Shown: piece after piece, positions 37,820 to 45,457 of the stretch
How positions within the stretch are numbered: the first letter of the stretch is position 1
Layout of the letters: each line of letters starts with the position of its first letter
Origin: an uncultured Granulosicoccaceae bacterium
GTDB lineage: Bacteria; Pseudomonadota; Gammaproteobacteria; Granulosicoccales; Granulosicoccaceae
DNA: 64,000 bases
Reading direction: 5' to 3'
Assembly: GCA_937927895.1 (NCBI GenBank)
Contig: CALGKA010000033.1
Coordinates: 1 to 64,000 of the forward strand
The notes under the pieces: model-generated
Told to the model about the DNA's origin: nothing
The model's input: the letters and a program-made list of their open reading frames with translations, nothing else
Database searches by the model: none
Position numbers and translations under genes: made by a program

Positions 37820-38611
37820 CTATTGAGACCTAACCAACCTGGGCCCTAACCAGCGATACCATACAGCAGGTATAAGCGATGGAATTTTTAATGACAACCA
37901 AAGTCGCAACGGAAAATTTACCGTGAGTTTTCTTTTCTCAACTCCCTTGATAATACATTTTGCCGCCTCGGGTGGCTGCATCATAAAAGGCATTGGAAAG
38001 TCATTTTGTTTGGTCATTTCTGTGGCAACAAAACCTGGATTCACCACCGTTACATCAATGCGCTTTTGTAAATCAAGCCTTAACGTATTAAACAAATAAA
38101 TCATCGCAGCCTTCGATGCACCATAAGCTTCAGCACGCGGCAACCCTGTCACTGCAGACAAGCTAGCAACGGCGACAATTTGAGGCTTGCCAACCGCATT
38201 GATTCTATTCACATCAGCGGCCGCCGCCTCAAGCAAAGGCAAGGCCGCAGCTGCAGAATTAACTGCACCAAAAACATTCACATCAAAGACGCGTCGAAAC
38301 ATGTTCGTTTCGAGCACAGCATTGTCAACGTATTCACAGCGGCCCGCACAGATAATTACCATGTCTAGCCCTCCCGCTAAAACCTTTAGTTGCGCAGTTA
38401 TCGATTCTGTCTTGCTATCTTCTGTGACGTCGTAGACCAGAGGTATCAATTGCCCGGACACCGCACTCGATTTTTTCGCTAAGGCAGTTAGCTTGTCCTC
38501 GCTACGGGCACTCACTACGACACAATGCCCTTCAGATGCCAACTGCAATGCCAACTCAGAACCAATCCCGGAGCTAGCGCCTGTAATCCAAATTCGTTTT
38601 TTAGTTGTCAT
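37820..38611 (-). CDS. Short-chain dehydrogenase/reductase
   Basis: A 263-aa classical SDR. The cofactor motif is ITGASSGIGSELAL, with a following SARSEDK that suggests NADP(H). The catalytic tyrosine and lysine are in YGASKAAM. A C-terminal extension with VNFPLRLWLSLKIPSLIPAVW may be membrane-associated. It belongs to the six-gene minus-strand cluster. The substrate is unknown. Confidence 0.86.
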   Translation of the reverse strand: MTTKKRIWITGASSGIGSELALQLASEGHCVVVSARSEDKLTALAKKSSAVSGQLIPLVYDVTEDSKTESITAQLKVLAGGLDMVIICAGRCEYVDNAVLETNMFRRVFDVNVFGAVNSAAAALPLLEAAAADVNRINAVGKPQIVAVASLSAVTGLPRAEAYGASKAAMIYLFNTLRLDLQKRIDVTVVNPGFVATEMTKQNDFPMPFMMQPPEAAKCIIKGVEKRKLTVNFPLRLWLSLKIPSLIPAVWYRWLGPRLVRSQ

Positions 38612-38643
38612 TGATTATCAACAATACCTGAGGGTATGGACGC

Positions 38644-39084
38644 CTAGGCCTTAACCGCTACATTGTGTGCACGTCGCTTTAGCCATTTGACCGGCGTACC
38701 AAGCACAGGAATATTTTCATACATGAGAGCTCCAACATCATAAATATCTTCATGAACATGGACTTTCTCATTAAACTCTAGCAGCGATACGCCACGGACT
38801 TTAATTTCCTTACCTGCGGCAAGTCGTGGATGCTTAAAAAACATATCCCACTTAATAGAAGCGCTTGTTTCTGTAGTTATCTCATCAAGATAATCAAATC
38901 GACAGCTGGTGACATTCTTATACACACCATCAAAGTAGTGAGAAAGATTGTCCAGCCCATCTATACGGCCAAGAGGGTCAATAAAGGTAATATCTGGCGC
39001 ATATATACTGGCCAGATCTTCTGCTGTTAACCTGTCTGCAACCGCAAACGTTCGCTTTAGTGTTTCTATTACTGATTCAGTCAT
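38644..39084 (-). CDS. NTF2-like / SnoaL-like protein
   Basis: A 146-aa cone-shaped alpha+beta protein of the nuclear-transport-factor-2 superfamily, judged by the TFAVADRLTAEDLASIYAPD start, TFIDPLGRIDG and the curved-sheet pattern after it. It is the promoter-proximal gene of the lipid cluster. The Met at 39084 is preferred to 39144 because the family begins there. It may bind a hydrophobic intermediate or act as a small isomerase; no active site is evident. Confidence 0.7.
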   Translation of the reverse strand: MTESVIETLKRTFAVADRLTAEDLASIYAPDITFIDPLGRIDGLDNLSHYFDGVYKNVTSCRFDYLDEITTETSASIKWDMFFKHPRLAAGKEIKVRGVSLLEFNEKVHVHEDIYDVGALMYENIPVLGTPVKWLKRRAHNVAVKA

Positions 39085-39249
39085 ATTTATTATTGTCGTT
39101 GGCAGTCGTAAGCTATGACGGTGCGTAAGCCTACAAGTCGGCATTCAACCTGAGGCATTAAACTAACAAAGTGATTGTGTACGGCGTGTAGATGAAGCGT
39201 TTCTATGGCCCACCTTTAGTTGCTTTGTCAAGCTAAAGTATAGCGCACA

Positions 39250-39417
39250 TTGGCCGCCGGGCTGCTAGAACAGGCGCTGCTAGATTACTTTGACAACCAC
39301 CGCGGGAGCCCAGAGCAACAACCCAGCGCTGTCACAAACTACGCGGGAGATAAAGTTGCTGTAAAAGCGGAAACATGTGTTGCACACATGTGCGGCCAAT
39401 CTTCATACGCTGAATAG
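39250..39417 (+). CDS. Possible short or decayed reading frame (55 codons)
   Basis: Reading from TTG 39250 gives a peptide that begins LLEQALLDYFDNHRG after four residues and ends CGQSSYAE at a TAG, with composition like real protein. The upstream codon two triplets before is a stop. No ribosome site is visible, so it may be a remnant of a longer gene rather than an active small protein. Very low confidence. Confidence 0.2.
   Translation: MAAGLLEQALLDYFDNHRGSPEQQPSAVTNYAGDKVAVKAETCVAHMCGQSSYAE
39373..39391. promoter_or_regulatory. Perfect 19-bp palindrome
   Basis: ACATGTGT-TGC-ACACATGT, an 8-bp inverted repeat with a 3-nt spacer, about 290 bases upstream of the lipid cluster start. It could be a regulator site or a small hairpin, and lies inside the cryptic frame. 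Confidence 0.3.
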
Positions 39418-39451
39418 GGTGAAGCGTTGGGTGACGATTCACACGCTAAAA

Positions 39452-39484
39452 CAAAAAAACTTGATCTGCATTGTGCAGATCAAG
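39452..39484 (-). terminator. Rho-independent terminator of the 154-aa gene
   Basis: Perfect 11-bp stem CTTGATCTGCA / TGCAGATCAAG with a TTG loop (39460-39484). On the minus strand it is followed by a T-run (A-run at 39453-39459 on plus), 120 bases after the stop of the gene at 39607. Confidence 0.85.
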
Positions 39485-39606
39485 CTATGCCGTTCGCCTT
39501 GTTGTACTGGTACCGACCGCAAAGAGGTATACCACTGACATGCCAATGAAAAGTCACCAATAAAAAATTACCAATAAAAATCGTCAGTAAAAACTACTAC
39601 CAATCA

Positions 39607-40071
39607 TTACTCAACGCGAATAATGGTAAATCCAAAACCTTCAGCTACCGTGCCATCCACCTTGCTTACTTGCCACGAGTCACCATCAGCTGCGGCTTTT
39701 ATTCCGCCAATATCTTTCCCTGATTTTGTACCCTTAACTAAAAGTAATCTGCACCTTAATTCATTTGCAAGTGCATCGGTAACCGCATCAAACAAATCTT
39801 GCGCATGACTGATGCTTACCGTGGCATCTCCGTTTTCTTTACTGGTAGGAGGCACGTTCTTAGTAAATACGCCCTCACCGTGGTTGTAGACATTATTTTC
39901 TTTATCTACGTGATCAATCTCAGCGGTAAATACGTAGCTCTCTTCCGACTTCGCAACCCATGAGTACTGGCCTTTTTGCTTTGCACCCAATGATGCGAAG
40001 GCAACTTTAAGACCTGCTATCCACTCAACTTTTTTCGTAGGTTTAATTTCTACATCCTCTTTATTAGACAC
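39607..40071 (-). CDS. Hypothetical protein, 154 aa
   Basis: A soluble-looking, lysine- and aspartate-rich protein with no signal peptide or transmembrane segment. The middle reads as alternating strands (YSWVAKSEESYVFTAEIDHV), and the end includes SWQVSKVDGTVAEGFGFTII. The start is a GTG without a clear ribosome site, so the N-terminus is uncertain. It has its own terminator. I recognise no family. Confidence 0.6.
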   Translation of the reverse strand: MSNKEDVEIKPTKKVEWIAGLKVAFASLGAKQKGQYSWVAKSEESYVFTAEIDHVDKENNVYNHGEGVFTKNVPPTSKENGDATVSISHAQDLFDAVTDALANELRCRLLLVKGTKSGKDIGGIKAAADGDSWQVSKVDGTVAEGFGFTIIRVE

Positions 40072-40845
40072 TTAACGTTCACGGTCTGTACCCGCAAAAT
40101 GCTTAGTGCCCATTTTAAATGCCCAGCCCAACACTGGATTATTGCTTGGTGCAAAACAGTAAAGTGTCAGAATTATTATGATCGGGTTGACCCGCGTGTG
40201 AATAAATATTCGCTCAAATATGAACTACAGCCACGCTTAAAAAAGGAGCTCAGTAACCTTCGCCGAACTCTTCGAAAATCTATCTTACTGCTTATGCTCG
40301 ATTACAGCTTTCAACACGTAAAGCGGAAATTACAGAAACTGCTCGCCGCACTAAGTATGACATTTATTTCGCAGATCGGCTTTTTTTACTTTCGGGCTTT
40401 CTGTCGGCACGCCGGCCCCACCAGCGTAACTAACGCCTCAGCCTGAAACCGTAACACTAATAACTAGCAATAACAATAGCTTAGATGATTCTGAAGCACT
40501 GCACTTCAAAGTAAATATGCCCATTTTGAGCTTACCTATTATATTAGCGTTTACTTAGAAGATCGACGTTTCAAACTCAAAAACGCTTATACGTAAGACC
40601 TTGAATCAATAAGCCGACTAAATATTCAAAATTTAATACCCAAAACCGCGTGGCGGTGAAAGGATAAGAGAGCGCTAAAGCGAGAGTGGCGATGGTCCGC
40701 GCGAATGGGCAGACAGCACTGTACTTACTTCTTCAAAATCTACTGAGCAATAGATTAAGGCGCAATAAATTGTGGCTCACTACCTGGGGCCTGGGCCTTG
40801 CTCTTTTTCGAAAATCAAAAATGGAAGGTACTACCGCCGCTTGAG
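40072..40845. other. 774-base gene-poor stretch
   Basis: No supported gene. A plus-strand frame at 40099-40446 is open but has unusual composition. A 43-codon open stretch ending near 40558 reads PETVTLITSNNNSLDDSEAL and could be a relic of an exported protein. No terminator, RNA gene or mobile-element end was recognised. Confidence 0.5.
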
Positions 40846-41052
40846 TCACAGCGTTGAAATATACAACGCCTCTACCTTCTCTCTGGCCCACGGGGTTTTG
40901 CGTAAAAATTTCAACGAAGACTTTATCGATGGATCATTTTTAAAGCAATTGATATTAATTTTCTGCGCCAGACCATCCCAACCAATTTGATCGACCAGCA
41001 CTGTCAGTAACGCTTCAAGGGTCACACCATGCAATGGATCTTTTGAGCTCAC
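40846..41052 (-). CDS. VF530 (DUF2132) family DNA-binding protein
   Basis: A 68-aa protein matching the VF530 family along its length: [16 protein letters not shown], then [15 protein letters not shown] and [16 protein letters not shown]. The family has a helical fold proposed to bind DNA. A GTG start with AGGCGG upstream fits. Stand-alone gene. Confidence 0.88.
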   Translation of the reverse strand: MSSKDPLHGVTLEALLTVLVDQIGWDGLAQKININCFKNDPSIKSSLKFLRKTPWAREKVEALYISTL

Positions 41053-41200
41053 ATCTGCCGCCTGATTTCATCGGATTAAACATTGTACTGCATAAAAGCC
41101 ATAACATCGCCTGACCATTTTTTTACCACAAAATCCAATGCGAAACGCATAACAAACTCTTGCAAATTTTTTAACAATACCGAGCTAACAAAATATTTTA

Positions 41201-41470
41201 TTAGTCTCCCCGGTTAATAGGTACATCACTAAACTGTCGTTGACTCTCATGTATGGCCTGCACGCGATCTATACCAATATCTTTAAGCTCTTTATCAGTA
41301 AGGTTAGCAAGAACCTTACGCTCATTACTAATGGCACAACGATACAAGTAGCGCTCAAAACACCCATAAACGTAAGCCTTAACGCGCAACACTGAAGCTA
41401 ACACCAGCTCAAGCGGCGATAAACCCAAGTTATGGAGCAATACGCTTTTTCCGTTACTATCAAATTTCAT
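41201..41470 (-). CDS. DUF1127 small protein
   Basis: An 89-aa protein with the C-terminal DUF1127 motif ERKVLANLTDKELKDIGIDR. Members bind RNA or control phosphate, carbon and stress physiology in alphaproteobacteria; the role here is unknown. AGGGGA 6 bases before the ATG at 41470 fixes the start and rules out the Met five codons upstream. Divergent from the LysR gene, 140 bases apart. Confidence 0.82.
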   Translation of the reverse strand: MKFDSNGKSVLLHNLGLSPLELVLASVLRVKAYVYGCFERYLYRCAISNERKVLANLTDKELKDIGIDRVQAIHESQRQFSDVPINRGD

Positions 41471-41610
41471 GATGTCCCCTATCAATGCTATTGATCTCTG
41501 TATAGATTTAATTGATGCATTGACTATAGGGGTTAATGGCGATACAACTGAATCGAATAATTTTGATAGCGCCTTACACTTTTATTGATACCCACCTGGG
41601 GACCACCAAA

Positions 41611-42483
41611 ATGAATGCCCGCCGTGATCTAGATCTAGGTGCTTTAAGAAGCTTCGTTACCATTGCAGAAGTTGGTAGCATGACGCGCGCAGCCAACCAC
41701 CTACATAAAACTCAGTCAGCTATTAGCATGCAAATAAAACGCTTGGAAGATGTTTTAGATATCACTTTATTTGAGCGCAACGCAAAAGGCATGGCACCTA
41801 CATCATCCGGTGATCAACTACTGCGCTATGCCAACCAGATATTGTCACTGAACGATGAAGCATGGAACAAAATGACGTCGCCAGAGTACGAAGGGAAAAT
41901 CACTTTAGGGGTGCCGGTAGATATAATTACCCCATACATCCCCAAAGTATTATGCGCTTTTAATCGCAGCTTCCCGCGGGTCAGAGTCAACTTAAAATCA
42001 TCCCGAACACTCGAACTACTAGAAGAGTTTCAACAAGGCCTACACGATATAGTCTTGACCACTGAAGTACACCCGGGCGAAAATGGTAAGGTATTATCAA
42101 AGCAAAGAGTCGTATGGACCGGTGCTATTAATGGTGAAGCATGGCGCCAACGACCGCTGCCTATAAGTATTTCTAAGAACTGCTTTTTCCGCACACAAGT
42201 CACCGAACAGCTAGATAACAAAGGCATCGCATGGCAAAATATCATAGACACCGACGACGACCTCGCTGGTCTTGCAATGGTGTCAGCTGATCTTGCAGTT
42301 ACAGCAGAACTAGAACACGCCGCGAGCCAAAGTAGCGGCCCGACTCCAGAACGCGAAATTGTCAATCATGAAGATCAACTGCCTGTACTACCAGAGCACT
42401 CTATAGTGATGTACTGCGCTAAAGGATCCAACCAGGATCTAATTGGCAAGCTGGCCGAATATTTAACGGATGAATTCAGATGA
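41611..42483 (+). CDS. LysR-family transcriptional regulator
   Basis: A 290-aa regulator. The winged helix-turn-helix covers residues 5-65 (LGALRSFVTIAEVGSMTRAANHL, then SAISMQIKRLED), and the substrate-binding domain follows (GKITLGVPVDIITPYIP). I begin at Met 41611, where family similarity begins, not at 41536. Its last codon overlaps the TauD-like gene (ATGA), so it probably controls that oxygenase and perhaps the divergent DUF1127 gene. Confidence 0.88.
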   Translation: MNARRDLDLGALRSFVTIAEVGSMTRAANHLHKTQSAISMQIKRLEDVLDITLFERNAKGMAPTSSGDQLLRYANQILSLNDEAWNKMTSPEYEGKITLGVPVDIITPYIPKVLCAFNRSFPRVRVNLKSSRTLELLEEFQQGLHDIVLTTEVHPGENGKVLSKQRVVWTGAINGEAWRQRPLPISISKNCFFRTQVTEQLDNKGIAWQNIIDTDDDLAGLAMVSADLAVTAELEHAASQSSGPTPEREIVNHEDQLPVLPEHSIVMYCAKGSNQDLIGKLAEYLTDEFR

Positions 42484-43538
42484 ACAACAGTGCAAACCTA
42501 CCAGAGTGTTTCGAAGGCCCTGCAACCTGGATCGCAGCAGATCTGGCAACACAGCCAGACGCATGGCTTACCACTCTAACTAATGCACAAGTCACAGAAC
42601 TACACAGTGCTGCAGAGCGCTATCTGGCTAGCGGTAAAGACATAGGCGAAATTACCGCCAGGGACTTTACCCTACCCTCACTGGCACCTTACTTTAAAGA
42701 CCTACAAAATAAACTATTGCATGGAAACGGTTTATCCGTCATTCGCGGACTGCCTGCCATTGACTACTCACTAGAGGTATCAGCTTGCATATTTTGCGGA
42801 ATAGGCTCACACCTTGGTAGCGCACGATCGCAGAATGCACAAGGCCATGTACTCGGTCATGTTCGCGATATGGGTTTAAGCTCCAGTGACCCAAACACTC
42901 GAATTTATCAAACCTCCGAAAGACAAAGCTTCCATACAGACAGCGCCGATGTCGTCGGTTTGTTGTGCTTAAAAGAAGCAAAGGCTGGTGGTGATTCGCT
43001 GTTAGTAAGTGCGCTTTCTATTTATAACCGCATGAATCGCACCCGCCCCGATCTATTGAAACTTCTGTTTGAGCCAATCGCAACCGATCGCCGTGGTGAG
43101 ATACCAGCAGGCGCCAGGCCTTACATGCAAATACCAGTATTCAACTGGCACCACGGGTTTTTATCTGTATTTTATCAAAGACAATATATTGAAAGTGCAC
43201 AACGGTTAGAGGGTGTAGCACCACTAACAACTCAACAGATTGAAGCGCTAGATCTATTCGATTCATTAGCGAATGATCCAGAACTGCATTTTAAAATGCG
43301 CCTGCAGCCTGGTGATATGCAATTTGTTTACAACCACTCACAGCTGCATGATCGTACCGGCTTTGAAGACTGGCCAGCCATTGAAGATCGCCGACACCTA
43401 CTGCGCCTGTGGCTGTCAATTGAAGGCGATAGGCCATTGCCAGAGTGCTTTAAAGAACGCTATGGATCAATAGAAATTGGTAATCGTGGTGGCATTGTTA
43501 CAGATCAAACGCATTTACATGCACCACTGAATATTTAG
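42480..43538 (+). CDS. TauD/TfdA-family 2OG/Fe(II) dioxygenase
   Basis: A 352-aa oxygenase of the TauD/clavaminate-synthase type. The first iron-ligand motif is SFHTDSADVVGLLCL, the second histidine is in NHSQLHDRTGF, and RRHLLRLWLSIEG provides the 2-oxoglutarate arginine. The enzyme probably hydroxylates a small carboxylated or sulfonated compound, with no specificity visible. Translationally coupled to the LysR gene upstream. Confidence 0.86.
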   Translation: MNNSANLPECFEGPATWIAADLATQPDAWLTTLTNAQVTELHSAAERYLASGKDIGEITARDFTLPSLAPYFKDLQNKLLHGNGLSVIRGLPAIDYSLEVSACIFCGIGSHLGSARSQNAQGHVLGHVRDMGLSSSDPNTRIYQTSERQSFHTDSADVVGLLCLKEAKAGGDSLLVSALSIYNRMNRTRPDLLKLLFEPIATDRRGEIPAGARPYMQIPVFNWHHGFLSVFYQRQYIESAQRLEGVAPLTTQQIEALDLFDSLANDPELHFKMRLQPGDMQFVYNHSQLHDRTGFEDWPAIEDRRHLLRLWLSIEGDRPLPECFKERYGSIEIGNRGGIVTDQTHLHAPLNI

Positions 43539-43559
43539 CTTGATTTCGAATACAGCAAG

Positions 43560-43602
43560 CTGCCTTGTGAAAGGCAGAAAGTGACGCGATGATTCGCGTC
43601 AC
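43560..43602. terminator. Two adjacent perfect hairpins between convergent genes
   Basis: CTGCCTT-GTGA-AAGGCAG (43560-43577) is followed three bases later by GTGACGCGA-TGAT-TCGCGTCAC (43581-43602). Both have 4-base loops. They lie between the stops of the TauD-like gene and the minus-strand membrane protein gene and can form on either transcript. No T-run is present, so termination is likely but not certain. Confidence 0.55.
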
Positions 43603-43621
43603 TAAGGTGAACAATCAAACT

Positions 43622-44029
43622 TTACGCTTTCGCCCTATTCCTGGTATTCGGCAAAGGCGTGGTATCTTCAGGCTCGTGTTTTTTATCTCGGTTCATCTGC
43701 TCATTTCTGTAACGCCCAATCAGAAACAAATTAAACATATGCATCACACCAACGACCAGTAAAACAAGGCCGATATTCTGGGTCAGAAACACGATCGCCG
43801 CCTCCAGCGTTTCTATCGCTCGACGGCTATCCATCCGAATTAAGGCAAAGCCCAAATTAATCAAATAAAAGCCAACCACCAACAAATGGTTAACAGATCT
43901 TGCCAGCGGCTCATTGCCGTTAAATCCATCAATTAAAAATAACACACCATTTTTACTTAAGGTTCGCGCCACTAAAACAGTGATCAAAATAACTAAGACG
44001 ATATAGGCAATATAGGTTGTTGCAGTCAT
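43622..44029 (-). CDS. Small three-helix membrane protein
   Basis: A 135-aa protein with three hydrophobic segments at about residues 5-24, 45-66 and 82-104, followed by a charged C-terminal tail. AGGAG about 8 bases before the ATG at 44029 fixes the start (the frame is open to 44074). It follows the AraC-type regulator gene on the same strand and may be its target or partner. Family not recognised. Confidence 0.65.
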   Translation of the reverse strand: MTATTYIAYIVLVILITVLVARTLSKNGVLFLIDGFNGNEPLARSVNHLLVVGFYLINLGFALIRMDSRRAIETLEAAIVFLTQNIGLVLLVVGVMHMFNLFLIGRYRNEQMNRDKKHEPEDTTPLPNTRNRAKA

Positions 44030-44206
44030 GGAAATACTCCTCAGGTTTAAGTAACTGAGGCCAAGTATCGGCATTGCAGGGGTGGTTATCTTCCGCGATG
44101 CTCGTTCCTGAACAGTTTTATTAATATCGCCTTATAAACAACGACTTACCTTATTCCGGAATGATCATTCGAGAATCCAAATTGGCTTTCGAGTCGCTAT
44201 GCTGGC

Positions 44207-45214
44207 CTATTTAAGGTGGCGGATGCGGTATTTCCCCGGCGACTCTCCCACCAGCTGACCAAAGGCTGTATAAAAACTTGATTGTGAGGTGAAGCCAGAT
44301 GCCAACCCCACAGACAACACGCTCGCTTTAGGCTCAGCCAACAGTTGCAGTTTGGCGTGATTAATTCGATGCTCACGGATATATTGCGAAAATCCATGGC
44401 CGTATTCAGCATTGATCAGTTCCGACAATTGATGCGCGGTAAGCCCTAATTGCTCAGCCACATCGGCAAGACTCAAACCCTCATTCCGATATAAGCCTTC
44501 TTCCTGCATAAGAATCTCAAGCCGCGACACTGCCCCGGCCCGATCAACCTGTGTCAGTGTACTTCGCGCATAGCGATTCTCTGCCGCCTCACTAATATTT
44601 TGCGCAGTCTCAGGCACCAACAACAGTAGCGCCACTACCGCTAAAAATGAAAGCCCAATTAAAAAAGTGTAGCCCGTAATAAACCAGTAAGGATTCACCG
44701 ATACAAGTGCCGCAAGCACCCCAACGATAACGGCTAACAGTAAAAAGCACGAGATCGCAATGATCTCAATCTTAAAACGCTTACGCCGACCTTGAAGCAG
44801 TACGATCTGATAAACACAAACACCGGCGTATACAGTGCCCAAAATAAATGAAGCAGGAATACTCCAACGGTTCGGTAGAAACAGATTAACCACTAGAGGT
44901 ATCACATGCAGTGGCATAAAGTGCAGCTTCTCTGGCTGCGCATGAATGTAATCTCGCACAAATAAATAAAATGCTGGCGCGGTTAGTATGACCAGAAACG
45001 AATACCATTTAGAGGCATACAATTCAGCGGGTTCAGCAAACCAGTGCCAATGCATGGTTTGCAATGCCACAAAACTAAGCAACAAAACAGTAGCCGCGGC
45101 TATTGACCGCCAAGGCTTATTCCAAACTCTGTAAAGCCAAACGTAGATACACAGCAGCAGAGCGGCCGCCACCACAGAGAAGCCAACCGATAAGGTTACT
45201 AAATATTCAATCAC
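44207..45214 (-). CDS. Membrane-anchored AraC-family regulator
   Basis: A 335-aa protein with about seven N-terminal helices (residues 5-205) and a C-terminal AraC/XylS DNA-binding domain (about 230-335; LADVAEQLGLTAHQLSELIN and VGLASGFTSQSSFYTAF). This 7TM-HTH design senses a signal at the membrane and binds DNA directly. A GTG start is used, with no strong ribosome site. The likely target is the small membrane gene downstream. Confidence 0.85.
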   Translation of the reverse strand: MIEYLVTLSVGFSVVAAALLLCIYVWLYRVWNKPWRSIAAATVLLLSFVALQTMHWHWFAEPAELYASKWYSFLVILTAPAFYLFVRDYIHAQPEKLHFMPLHVIPLVVNLFLPNRWSIPASFILGTVYAGVCVYQIVLLQGRRKRFKIEIIAISCFLLLAVIVGVLAALVSVNPYWFITGYTFLIGLSFLAVVALLLLVPETAQNISEAAENRYARSTLTQVDRAGAVSRLEILMQEEGLYRNEGLSLADVAEQLGLTAHQLSELINAEYGHGFSQYIREHRINHAKLQLLAEPKASVLSVGLASGFTSQSSFYTAFGQLVGESPGKYRIRHLK

Positions 45215-45317
45215 CTATTGAATACCAAATACAGAAAGCCAGTAGCCATGGTTAATACCTCAAAGTCTGTTCAAGCAGACTGCAGTATAACAAGCATCTG
45301 CAAAGTACTTCGTCCCG

Positions 45318-45341
45318 GAATAGGTGGCTTGAATAGGTGGC
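45318..45341. repeat. Direct repeat of 11 bp
   Basis: GAATAGGTGGC occurs twice with a TT spacer, upstream of the AraC-type gene and downstream of the glycosidase-like gene. It could be a pair of regulator half-sites or a slippage product. Confidence 0.4.
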
Positions 45342-45457
45342 AGCGATATGCGCCTCGGATAGTGCCTTTTATTATCGCGTGACCCAGGCAACGGCAGATG
45401 TAAAAAGCACAGTCACACTAGCTCAACATGCAAAAATCAGCTAGTCAAGCGCAGTAT

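Larger units (their letters stand above)
39085..39606. other. 520-base intergenic region with cluster promoter and cryptic reading frame
   Basis: The left side should hold the promoter of the six-gene lipid cluster; I could not place a confident sigma-70 or ECF-type box. A TTG-initiated plus-strand frame of 55 codons (39250-39417) looks protein-like and contains a perfect palindrome. The right end has the terminator of the 154-aa gene. Confidence 0.5.

Noticed and set aside
40099-40446. 115-codon plus-strand frame
   Set aside because: Basic, Cys/His-scattered composition, no ribosome site, no family pattern; looks like chance open frame in non-coding DNA.
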